From contig CBDETM010000002.1 of NCBI GenBank assembly GCA_965242905.1, forward strand, positions 3,968,001 to 4,032,000: DNA of 64,000 nucleotides, written 5' to 3'. Of this stretch, positions 25,775 through 33,257 are shown one piece after another; within the stretch, counting starts at the first letter, position 1, and each line of letters begins with the position of its first letter. The notes under the pieces are model-generated. The model had not been told where the DNA came from, made no database searches, and saw nothing but the letters and a program-made list of their open reading frames with translations. Origin of the DNA: Bin5 sp965242905 (GTDB taxonomy: Bacteria > Chloroflexota > Anaerolineae > Caldilineales > Caldilineaceae). The position numbers and the translations under genes are program-made.

Positions 25775-26632
25775 TCATACCCGCGCAAACTTCTGCAGCC
25801 GGTTGTCCAGAAAGGGCACCTCCGCCACATACAGGTCCCCTTGAGAATCCACCCACAGCCCGTGCGGCCCGTTGGCAAACTGGCCCGGCGCATCGCCCTG
25901 CTCGCCCCAGCGCGCCAGCAACTCGCCGTCCAGGTCGAATACGCTGATACGGTACCTGCCCTCAGCCATATAGACGTTGCCGTCGCCGTCGATGTACAGA
26001 TCGTTAGGCCCGTCCAGGTCCGGCCACTCGCCCTGGTACGTGCCTTCCGCATCGAAAATCTGCATGCGTCTGTTCGTGCGGTCCAGCACCAGCACGCGCC
26101 CGCGGCTGTCCACCCGAATGCCGTGAGGCAACGCGAACTGCCCCGGCCCCGTGCCTTCCTCGCCCCACGACTGCAGCAGCGTCCCATCCTCAGAGAAGCG
26201 GTGCACGCGAAACTGTCCGTAGCCGTCCGATACGAAGATATCGCCCCACGGCGCCTCAACCGCCCACGTCGGCCCGTTGAACGGCTGACCCGGCGCGCCG
26301 ACCGCGTCCGCCGTGCCCAGCGTCAGCAGCACATTCCCCTCGGTGTCCAGCTTGCGCACCGTGTGGTCGTCAACGTCGGCCACGTACATCTCGTCCTGCT
26401 CGTTGAACCACACACTGTGCGGATTCTTGAATAGATCCTCGCCCAAAGTAGAGAGAAAACTGCCCTCACGATCGTAGACCAGAATGGCCGGCGGATCGCG
26501 CCGGGCGATGTATACACGGTCCTGTGAATCGGTCGCCACCGCCGGCGTCACCCCACCGAAAACGCGGCCGCCCGCTCCCTGGCCCCACCCTTCCACGACT
26601 TCGAAACTGAAATCCCCACTGCGCGCTGCCAT
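25775..26632 (-). CDS. NHL-repeat beta-propeller protein
   Basis: An upstream frame reaches 26728, but ATG 26632 follows GGGGAGGAGAG closely and begins at MAARSGDFSFEVVEGWGQ, so 285 residues are taken. About six NHL blades repeat the pattern PxGVxVDxxGxVYVADxxNxRIQxF, for example LPHGIRVDSRGRVLVLDRTNRRMQIFD and GPNDLYIDGDGNVYMAEG. There is no signal peptide. NHL propellers act as binding scaffolds or, in some families, lyases and lactonases. Its place in the cluster suggests a lactonase or sugar-binding role, which is unproven. Confidence 0.85.
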   Translation of the reverse strand: MAARSGDFSFEVVEGWGQGAGGRVFGGVTPAVATDSQDRVYIARRDPPAILVYDREGSFLSTLGEDLFKNPHSVWFNEQDEMYVADVDDHTVRKLDTEGNVLLTLGTADAVGAPGQPFNGPTWAVEAPWGDIFVSDGYGQFRVHRFSEDGTLLQSWGEEGTGPGQFALPHGIRVDSRGRVLVLDRTNRRMQIFDAEGTYQGEWPDLDGPNDLYIDGDGNVYMAEGRYRISVFDLDGELLARWGEQGDAPGQFANGPHGLWVDSQGDLYVAEVPFLDNRLQKFARV

Positions 26633-26771
26633 CTCTCCTCCCCATATACTCTTTTGGCGTACGGCCACCTGCCTATGCGAGCATCGAATCCATACTCCCA
26701 CTGGCGGCAGGCCCATCTCCCGAATCAAAGTTGGAGTTCTGACCGCCGTTCCTGCCCTTACGCAATACTGA

Positions 26772-27497
26772 CTACGTTCTCGGGCTCTCCATCAGCACCG
26801 TGACGCCCATATCGATGTACTTGTTGCGCAGGTCCGGCGAATAGTTTCTGAAACTTATCTTGGCGTCCGCGCCCTCCAACTGCTTGAGCGCGTGCCGCAC
26901 ACAGTCGTCAACGGTCTTGAACGGATGCTCCGGATGCGCTTCCAGGTCATAGAGCAGATCGTTCGGACCCCACGTCAGGCAATCAACCCCCGGCTTGGCC
27001 AGCCTGCGCACATTCGTCACCGCCCGAACCGACTCCATCTGCAGGCACAGGATACCGGTGCGGTTCCACCAGTCCGCATACTCCATACGATCATCCCGCC
27101 CCTCGATGCCGTAACGCGCCGCGCCGCCCCAGCTCCTCCTGCCGACCTGGGGATAGTAGAAGGCTTCGAGCGCTTCATCCACCGTCGCCTCCTCCTCCAC
27201 GATCGGAATCTCGATGCCGAGCGGACCCAAATCCAGGATATTGCCGATCAGGTAGGCGTGCCGCGTGTGCTTGATGCGAAACTGCACAGGAACACCCAAC
27301 TCGGCCGCCATCCCGCAGATCTCCACCACCCGCTCTTCATTGTAGGGCGAATGCTGGCTGTCCACCGACAGGAAGTCGTAGCTGTCCTTGCCCAGAATCT
27401 CTTCCAGTTGACTCTTCGTGGCATTAAAGGGGGCCGATACGCCGATAACGAGCTCCCCGCTGCGAATGCGCTGCTTCAATGACGCGCCGTCCGACAT
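26772..27497 (-). CDS. HpcH/HpaI aldolase/citrate lyase family protein
   Basis: Start 27497 has AGGAGG at 7 nt. The 241 residues form a TIM barrel of the HpaI family: LVIGVSAPFNATKSQLEEILGKDSYDFLSVDSQHSPYNEERV, the central GIEIPIVEEEA, LQMESVRAVTNV with the metal-binding Glu, and a late GVDCLTWGPNDLLYD. These class II enzymes split 2-keto-3-deoxy sugar acids into pyruvate and an aldehyde. First gene of the five-gene cluster. With a uronate-dehydrogenase-like enzyme in the same cluster, a sugar-acid breakdown route ending in pyruvate is reasonable. Confidence 0.92.
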   Translation of the reverse strand: MSDGASLKQRIRSGELVIGVSAPFNATKSQLEEILGKDSYDFLSVDSQHSPYNEERVVEICGMAAELGVPVQFRIKHTRHAYLIGNILDLGPLGIEIPIVEEEATVDEALEAFYYPQVGRRSWGGAARYGIEGRDDRMEYADWWNRTGILCLQMESVRAVTNVRRLAKPGVDCLTWGPNDLLYDLEAHPEHPFKTVDDCVRHALKQLEGADAKISFRNYSPDLRNKYIDMGVTVLMESPRT

Positions 27498-27729
27498 AAT
27501 CGCCTCCTGCGATCTGTGACAATGCAAACTTGAGTCTCAGCCCAACGGACGTTGAACACAATATGAAACCGGTACCAATCCCACGCGCAAACTCTGAGGT
27601 GGACTCTGTTGCCGTCTTGAATCTCTACCCCAGTCGATGGCATCGGCACTAATGACAGTCTATCATCATCGCGCCATCAGCGCAGACTGGCGCGCGCCGT
27701 CTTCACCAGCGCGCGGGCCCGTCCCCTCT

Positions 27730-27766
27730 CAACATCGCGGGGCCCTAAAACGGCCCCGCGATGTTG
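27730..27766. other. Long perfect inverted repeat between clusters
   Basis: CAACATCGCGGGGCC (27730-27744) pairs perfectly over 15 bp with GGCCCCGCGATGTTG (27752-27766) around a 7-nt loop (CTAAAAC). No T-run follows on either strand. It sits in the 27498-27889 gap, which holds no gene I can support, downstream of the deformylase gene and upstream of the aldolase cluster. It may end or separate the two minus-strand transcripts. Confidence 0.7.
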
Positions 27767-27889
27767 GGGCAGGAACTTCCTCAGCCATATTCGGCTGTAC
27801 CGCCAAATCAGTTGGGCAAGTAGAGGTCGGGCCTGCAGAGGGGCAGACCTTTCAAGCGCGCCGGCCCGCTGAAGTAGAGCGCGCTGGAT

Positions 27890-28390
27890 TCATTCAAGAA
27901 ACGCCATCTGGCTGCGCAACGCAAACGACTCCGCATCTATCGCCCGCGACACCGCCAGCACCCCGTCCAGATGATCGCACTCATGCTGCAGCAGCTCCGA
28001 CAGATCATCTTCCAGCAGCATCGTCTGCTCCTGCCACTCCCGGTCAAGAAACGTGATCCGGCACCGCTTGTGCCGCCTCACCTTGACCACCAGGTCCGGA
28101 AAACACATACAGTCGTCCCACATCGTGAACATCTCTTCACTCTGCTGGTCGAGGACCGGATTGAAAAAGACGGTCGGCGAGGAAATATACATGTAGACGA
28201 GCCGTTTCATAACCCCGATCTGGGGCGCCGCAATCGCCCGCCCGACGCCGTACTTGCTCCGAAAGTCAAACAACGTGTCATGCAGGTCTTGGATCGCCGG
28301 CGCCAGGCTTTCAACCTCATCCCGCCGCACCGGCTCGCACACCTCGTACAGCTTCGGATGTCCAAGTAACAGTACCTCTCGTACGGCCAT
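27890..28390 (-). CDS. Divergent peptide deformylase
   Basis: 166 residues with the deformylase fold order. Motif 1 appears as GRAIAAPQIG (usual GxGxAAPQ, second Gly lost), motif 2 as DDCMCFP (usual EGCLS) keeping the metal Cys, and motif 3 as the intact QHECDHLDG with both metal His and the catalytic Glu. All metal ligands are present, so hydrolase activity is possible, but motif 2 is unusual. It lies apart from any fmt gene and downstream of a Gfo/Idh gene, so it may not be the housekeeping enzyme that removes N-formyl groups from new proteins. Confidence 0.85.
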   Translation of the reverse strand: MAVREVLLLGHPKLYEVCEPVRRDEVESLAPAIQDLHDTLFDFRSKYGVGRAIAAPQIGVMKRLVYMYISSPTVFFNPVLDQQSEEMFTMWDDCMCFPDLVVKVRRHKRCRITFLDREWQEQTMLLEDDLSELLQHECDHLDGVLAVSRAIDAESFALRSQMAFLE

Positions 28391-28487
28391 CTGATCGCTC
28401 CAACTTCTGTATGTGCCTTTGGATGTGCCAGGCCCATAGTCCCAACTAAACTGCGGTAAACTGGGTGCTCAACCGATTCAACGAACC

Positions 28488-29543
28488 TCAACGGCACCAC
28501 ACCGACAGATCGCGGTTCTGCACCGGAAAGTCGATCCGCTGATTGCCCAGCCGCTGTGATTCGTGAATCGCAATACACATCTCCAGCGCCGCGCGGCCGT
28601 CCTCTCCGGTAGAGCAAGTCTCCCCGTCCGTCTCGATGGCCTGGATCAGGTCCTTGATAGCCCCTGTCGTCTGGCTTGCCGTCTCCTGCGGCGGGTCAAT
28701 CTCCGCCCTTCTGAGTCGAGTGTAGGGGTCATTGGGATCATTTTCCCACAACTCCAGGCCCAGGCCATTGTACAGACAGCGAAGCACGCCGTCCGTACCG
28801 ACTATATCGATGTCCAGCCCCAAAATCTTGTCGTGCGCGCCCGCAAAGTGGACCCCCACCCCGCTCCTCGTCCGGCCAATGCCGCCCCCGCTGGCGTCTA
28901 TGCGGTGGGTCACCGTTTCCGGCGGATCGAACTCCCCTTCCAGATAGCCGGCCATCCATTCCATCGGCTCGTCCAGCAGCATCAGCAGGATGTCGAACAG
29001 GTGCGTGACATTGTGCACCAGCCCGTGCGTGCAGTACGCCGTTGCCTCCCGCACTTCGCCCACCGCGCCGTCGGCGATCAGTTTGCGCGCGTAGCGGTAA
29101 TGCGCCATCCAGCGCCGCCCGTGCCCGATCGTCAACTTGGACCCGTGCTGCCGGCAGGCCTCCATCATGCGGTCGCACTCGGCCAGCGATATCGCCATCG
29201 GCTTCGTGACCAGGATTCCCCTGGCGCCGGCCGCGGCCGCTGCCACCGTCGCATCGGCATGCAGCGGAGCATGGGTCGCCACGCCCACGATGTCGAGGCT
29301 CTCCTCTTCCAGCATCTCATTGTAGTCTGCGTAGGTACGCACGTCGCCGTAGCGATCCTGGAACCGGGCGCGGCTTTCCTCGCCTGGCGCAGCCCCGGCC
29401 ACCAGGCGTGTCCTCGGCTCGTGCGCGAACACCGCCGCGTGGCTGTAAGGCACCAGAAACACCGGGTGGCCGGCCATCTCGTCATCGATAAACGCGCCCA
29501 TGCGCCCAAGCCCGATGACGCCGGCGCGGTACTCTTCGTTCAT
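28488..29543 (-). CDS. Gfo/Idh/MocA family oxidoreductase
   Basis: 351 residues. The N-terminal Rossmann domain has VIGLGRMGAF near residue 10 and ILVTKPMAISLAECDRMMEACRQHGSKLTIGHGRRWM near 120-160, corresponding to the EKP motif region with TKP in place of EKP. The C-terminal half is the alpha/beta substrate domain (HLFDILLMLLDEPMEWMAGYLEG). Such NAD(P)-dependent enzymes oxidise or reduce sugars, inositols or amino sugars in the cytoplasm. It follows a second family member at 72 nt, in line with an ABC importer for an unidentified substrate. Confidence 0.92.
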   Translation of the reverse strand: MNEEYRAGVIGLGRMGAFIDDEMAGHPVFLVPYSHAAVFAHEPRTRLVAGAAPGEESRARFQDRYGDVRTYADYNEMLEEESLDIVGVATHAPLHADATVAAAAAGARGILVTKPMAISLAECDRMMEACRQHGSKLTIGHGRRWMAHYRYARKLIADGAVGEVREATAYCTHGLVHNVTHLFDILLMLLDEPMEWMAGYLEGEFDPPETVTHRIDASGGGIGRTRSGVGVHFAGAHDKILGLDIDIVGTDGVLRCLYNGLGLELWENDPNDPYTRLRRAEIDPPQETASQTTGAIKDLIQAIETDGETCSTGEDGRAALEMCIAIHESQRLGNQRIDFPVQNRDLSVWCR

Positions 29544-29615
29544 GTCAGATGCCTCAGGATAGTCGCGGCATGTAGTTGCCGTGTAAGGGGCAGTGGCACT
29601 GTATGTTGGCCCGAA

Positions 29616-30650
29616 TCATGTCTTTTTTATCGTCTCAACCGGAAGCGACCAGCCGGCCCACTCCTGCCCGCAGCGCGGACATCGTTCCACGTTCGATATC
29701 ACTTTGTCGCCGCACATGCACCACATAAGCCAGCCCGGTTCGCCTTCGGGCAAGGGCGGGATCCCCATACCGGCCGAGTCCATGATACTCCAAATGAAGC
29801 GAGCGATGCGCACCGCTACTCGTCCCGAAGTCAGCGGCTCCTTGTCCTCCTTGATGCAGTCTATAAAATGCCGGATCTGCACCGCCGAGCTGTCCACCGC
29901 ATCGAGCGTCTCGATCACCTGCCGGCCCCGCATGACCGTCCCACTGCCCCGGCTGGTCGAATCGATGAAGACCGAGTAGCCGTTGCCGTAGGCCGTCAAC
30001 TGTTCGCTGTGACCCCCGGACCCGAAACTGCTGATCAGCGATCCCACCGCGCCGGACTGAAAGCGGATGTTCGCAAGCGTGTGCCCTTCCCGCTGCGCGT
30101 TGAACATATCGCACTGCGCCGTCACCTCCGCCGGTTCGCCGCACAGGAAATAAAAAGGGTCCACGATATGGTTGCGGACAAGGCCCATATAGGCCGGTTC
30201 CGGGCGGACATAGTTCGCCAATAAGACCTCAGGGGGCTCGTCCCCAAATATCTCCTTGACCCGCTGCAGCGCATAGGTCCGGTTCCAGGCTACCATCAGA
30301 TGCTTTCCCGCCTTTTCCGCCGCCGCCGCCATTTCTTCCACTTCCGCCACCGTATAGGCGGGCGGCTTCTCCACCAGAACATGCACCCCGGCCTCAAAGC
30401 TGTGAAGCGTCTGCGGATGGTGCGCCAGATCCGGCGTGAGAATGAGAACCGCGTCCAGTTTAACGCTTTCCAGCATCTCGCTGATCAGCGCAAAGGTCCG
30501 GTCGACGTTGAACTCCTGCGCCGCGGCCTCCAGGCGCTGCGGACTCAAATCAGCCAGCGCGGCGAACTCGACGTCCTCCAACTGTGCCAGGGCTCGGGCC
30601 AGGCCCAGCCCTCGATGTCCTACGCCTGCAACACCAACACGAATTTTCAT
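29616..30650 (-). CDS. Gfo/Idh/MocA family oxidoreductase with C-terminal cysteine-rich tail
   Basis: 344 residues. VGVAGVGHRGLGLAR starts the Rossmann fold; VLVEKPPAYTVAEVEEMAAAAEKAGKHLMVAWNR holds the EKP motif. The last ~35 residues are odd for this family: CMCGDKVISNVERCPRCGQEW contains four cysteines in CxC...CxxC order, like a zinc ribbon. The tail is in frame with no sign of frameshift and may bind Zn to stabilise the protein or recruit a partner. It begins 20 nt after the permease gene, so it belongs to the importer operon. Confidence 0.9.
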   Translation of the reverse strand: MKIRVGVAGVGHRGLGLARALAQLEDVEFAALADLSPQRLEAAAQEFNVDRTFALISEMLESVKLDAVLILTPDLAHHPQTLHSFEAGVHVLVEKPPAYTVAEVEEMAAAAEKAGKHLMVAWNRTYALQRVKEIFGDEPPEVLLANYVRPEPAYMGLVRNHIVDPFYFLCGEPAEVTAQCDMFNAQREGHTLANIRFQSGAVGSLISSFGSGGHSEQLTAYGNGYSVFIDSTSRGSGTVMRGRQVIETLDAVDSSAVQIRHFIDCIKEDKEPLTSGRVAVRIARFIWSIMDSAGMGIPPLPEGEPGWLMWCMCGDKVISNVERCPRCGQEWAGWSLPVETIKKT

Positions 30651-30669
30651 GGCAACTCCCCTTACGCTG

Positions 30670-31665
30670 CTATTTCTGCCCGGTGGGGGTCAACATGCGC
30701 GGATTGAGCGCATCGTTCAGGCCGTCTCCCAGAAAAGTGAAGGCCAGCACGGTAACGAACAGGACCATGCCCGGCATGACAACCAGGTGAGGCCGGTAAC
30801 GCCACTGCACCAGGTTCTCGGCGATCATCATGCCCCAGCTCGCGCCCGGCGGCTGTATGCCCAGACCTAGATAGCTCAGCGACGCCTCGGTCAGCATCGC
30901 CCCGCCAAAACTGGCGCTCAGCGAAACGATGACCGGCCCCAGGGCGTTCGGCACCAGATGGTGGACGATGATGCGCCACTCCTTCGCCCCGACAACCTGC
31001 GCCGAGCTGACGTACTCCGTCGCCCGCAGCGACAGCACCTGCCCCCGCACCAGCCGCGCCAGGTTCGGCCAGCCCGTAATGCCCAGCACCGCGAAGATCA
31101 GTAGATAGTCGAGATAGAGGGTATTGCCCAGGGCCCGGATGCCGAACTCCTTGACCAGCGCATCACCAAAACGAATGAAGCTGGGCTTCAACGTGGCCGC
31201 GAGAAAGACCGCAAGCAGAATATGGGGAAACGCCTGCAGAAAGTCGATCGTTCGCACCACCAGCGCATCCACATATCCACCCATATACGCGCCCAATGCG
31301 CCAATCAGGACGCCCAGGACAAAGGCCATCGTCGTCGTCACCACCGCAACCATGATAGCCGTTCGCCCCCCAGCCAGGATCCGCGACAGCATATCCCGCC
31401 CCAGTTCGTCCGTGCCCAGTGGGTGCAGCCTCGTCGGCGGCTGCGCGATGTTGTCCCAGTCCTGATACAAATGATCGTAGGGTGTGAGAAAAGGCCCGAA
31501 CGCAGCGATGAAGAAGACAATGAAGATGACCACGATGCTCCCCATCGCCAGCCGGTTGGCAATCAGCTGGGTGAAAGCATCTTTCCAAAGGTTGCGCTCA
31601 GGACGCCGAAATTGATCGTTCAGCAGTTCACGCTGCTCTTCGGCCTGAGTTTCTTGCTCCTCCAT
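30670..31665 (-). CDS. Oligopeptide/dipeptide-type ABC permease (OppC/DppC)
   Basis: 331 residues. A cytoplasmic charged N-terminus (LNDQFRRPERNLWKDAFTQLIANRLAMGS) precedes the first helix, as in OppC-N proteins. Further on are the HPLGTDELGRDMLSRILAGGRTAI signature and the coupling loop EYVSSAQVVGAKEWRIIVHHLVPNALGPVIV. Together with the DppB-like permease it forms the membrane channel of the importer whose binding protein is encoded upstream. Peptide, nickel or oligosaccharide import is possible; the adjoining Gfo/Idh genes favour a sugar-like ligand. Confidence 0.94.
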   Translation of the reverse strand: MEEQETQAEEQRELLNDQFRRPERNLWKDAFTQLIANRLAMGSIVVIFIVFFIAAFGPFLTPYDHLYQDWDNIAQPPTRLHPLGTDELGRDMLSRILAGGRTAIMVAVVTTTMAFVLGVLIGALGAYMGGYVDALVVRTIDFLQAFPHILLAVFLAATLKPSFIRFGDALVKEFGIRALGNTLYLDYLLIFAVLGITGWPNLARLVRGQVLSLRATEYVSSAQVVGAKEWRIIVHHLVPNALGPVIVSLSASFGGAMLTEASLSYLGLGIQPPGASWGMMIAENLVQWRYRPHLVVMPGMVLFVTVLAFTFLGDGLNDALNPRMLTPTGQK

Positions 31666-31759
31666 GATTCTGGATTCCCGCCGCTCTGTTCCTTCCTGTG
31701 GTCAAGTGCCGCACCAACCGGATGGCGATCAGTACGGTCGAACGATACTGAACAGACTG

Positions 31760-32710
31760 CTACCGCCGCGCTCTTTCCCCAACCCGCACCCGCGGGTCAA
31801 CAACACCGTAAAGAATATCCACCACCAAGTTCATGAAAAGAATGATCGCCGCGCTGAAGAGCGTGGTGATCATCAGGACCGGGTAGTCCAGGCCGATGAT
31901 GCCCTGCCACACCAGCCAGCCGAATCCGTGGATATTGAAAATCTGCTCGACAAAGATGCTGCCCGTGATAAAGCCGCCTAGCGAGGCAGCCGTGATCGTA
32001 AGTATCGGCGTGAACGCATTGCGCAGTACATGCCGCACAATGATCAGCCGCTCCGTCAGCCCCTTGGCCCGCGCCGTCCGCACGTAATCCTGGCTGATCG
32101 TCTCCAGGATGCTCGACCGCCACTGCCGCACCAGGCCCGCCGTTCCCGTGAAGCCGATCAACATCATCGGCAGGATGATCTTCTGGCTGAAGATGCCTTC
32201 CCAACCGATGCTGCTCTCGATCCAGCCAAGTTTGAGTATGAACACGATCATCAGCATCGGCGCCAGCACAAAGGTGGGAATCGTGGACACCGCCACCGTC
32301 GTGCTGACAATGATATAGTCGATTGTCCGGTTGTGGAACCTGGCCGCGATGATCCCCAGGATCGTCCCGCTGACGAACCAGAAGAACATCCCCACCAGGC
32401 CCAGCTGAATGCTCTTCGGCCACGCCTTCGCCAGCATCACGTTGATCGACCTCTGCCCGGACAGGATCGAGTAGCCCAGCTGACCCCGCATCAGGCGCCC
32501 CAGGAACTCACCGTACTGGACAATGAACGGCCGGTCCAATCCCAGCGAATGGCGCACGCGTTCGCGCAGTTCTTCGTCCCAGTACGCCTCCTGCAACAGC
32601 TCCATCAGCGGGTCGCCAGGGCCGTAATGGGCCAGGATGAACGTCAGCGCCGATGCCGCGATAAGCGTGGGAATAATGTAAAGCAGACGCCGAATAATGT
32701 ATGCGCTGAT
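31760..32710 (-). CDS. Oligopeptide/dipeptide-type ABC permease (OppB/DppB), apparent ATC start
   Basis: The first ATG in frame (32605) would remove the first membrane helix. Extending the frame adds AYIIRRLLYIIPTLIAASAL and FILAHYGPGDPL, a classic OppB N-terminus. The only boundary is a TGA just before GAC-ATC at 32710, and AGGGAGA lies 7 nt before that ATC. No ATG, GTG or TTG occurs in between. Start by ATC, or a single-base error for ATG, is the best reading (316 residues). The coupling loop DYVRTARAKGLTERLIIVRHVLRNAFTPILT and the C-terminal DPRVRVGER are typical. Confidence 0.85.
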   Translation of the reverse strand: MSAYIIRRLLYIIPTLIAASALTFILAHYGPGDPLMELLQEAYWDEELRERVRHSLGLDRPFIVQYGEFLGRLMRGQLGYSILSGQRSINVMLAKAWPKSIQLGLVGMFFWFVSGTILGIIAARFHNRTIDYIIVSTTVAVSTIPTFVLAPMLMIVFILKLGWIESSIGWEGIFSQKIILPMMLIGFTGTAGLVRQWRSSILETISQDYVRTARAKGLTERLIIVRHVLRNAFTPILTITAASLGGFITGSIFVEQIFNIHGFGWLVWQGIIGLDYPVLMITTLFSAAIILFMNLVVDILYGVVDPRVRVGERARR

Positions 32711-32744
32711 GTCTCAATCTCCCTGCGGCCGGTACCTGGGCGGC

Positions 32745-33140
32745 TCAATGCCTGCGCACCTTAAATGTCCAGAGGTACTCAACCAGGTCATCCAGCTCCT
32801 TCGGTTCCATCTCCAGATCGGTCGCATTCTCGTGATACGCCACCAGGTAGACTTTCAGCTTGCGCGAGGTCACAGTGTCCGCGTAGGAACCGTCTTTGAA
32901 CCGGTCGTCGATCTGCCCTCCGACCTTGGTGGTATCGGCCGTCTCGCCGCCTCCCTGGCTGATTATTGTATGGCACTCAGCGCAGCGTTCCTCGAAGATT
33001 GTCTCGCCTCTCGCGATCGCAGCTTTCTGCCCTCCCATGCCGCAAGCCGCCGCCAGGTTCAGGATGACAACGGCCGCCGCCAGCGCGCAATATACGCGGC
33101 GGCCCAAACTTCGTGGGTGATGACGGTGGGTGGGCTGCAT
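32745..33140 (-). CDS. Lipoprotein cytochrome c
   Basis: ATG 33140 starts a 131-residue protein; a longer frame to 33248 has no signal peptide at its start. The Arg-rich N-terminus, hydrophobic helix and lipobox (ILNLAAAC, Cys33) mark a lipoprotein. One heme site is seen as CAECH (53-57), with Met in ATDLEMEPKELDDLVEYLWTF as the probable axial ligand. It would sit on the outer face of the membrane and carry electrons. It lies between the binding-protein and permease genes of an oligopeptide-type importer, which is an unusual place. Confidence 0.88.
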   Translation of the reverse strand: MQPTHRHHPRSLGRRVYCALAAAVVILNLAAACGMGGQKAAIARGETIFEERCAECHTIISQGGGETADTTKVGGQIDDRFKDGSYADTVTSRKLKVYLVAYHENATDLEMEPKELDDLVEYLWTFKVRRH

Positions 33141-33257
33141 GTTATGTCCTGTGCAGCTGAAAGCAGGGCGGAAGGCGGCAGTAGCCGGGGCTATACTGGT
33201 CCGGCATAGCCCCTGGGTACTAGACTGGTCTACTGCCTGCCCTCCCACCTCGGAAAC

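Noticed and set aside
28563..30224. 553-codon plus-strand frame
   Set aside because: Antisense to two clear Gfo/Idh/MocA genes; a GC-rich shadow frame.
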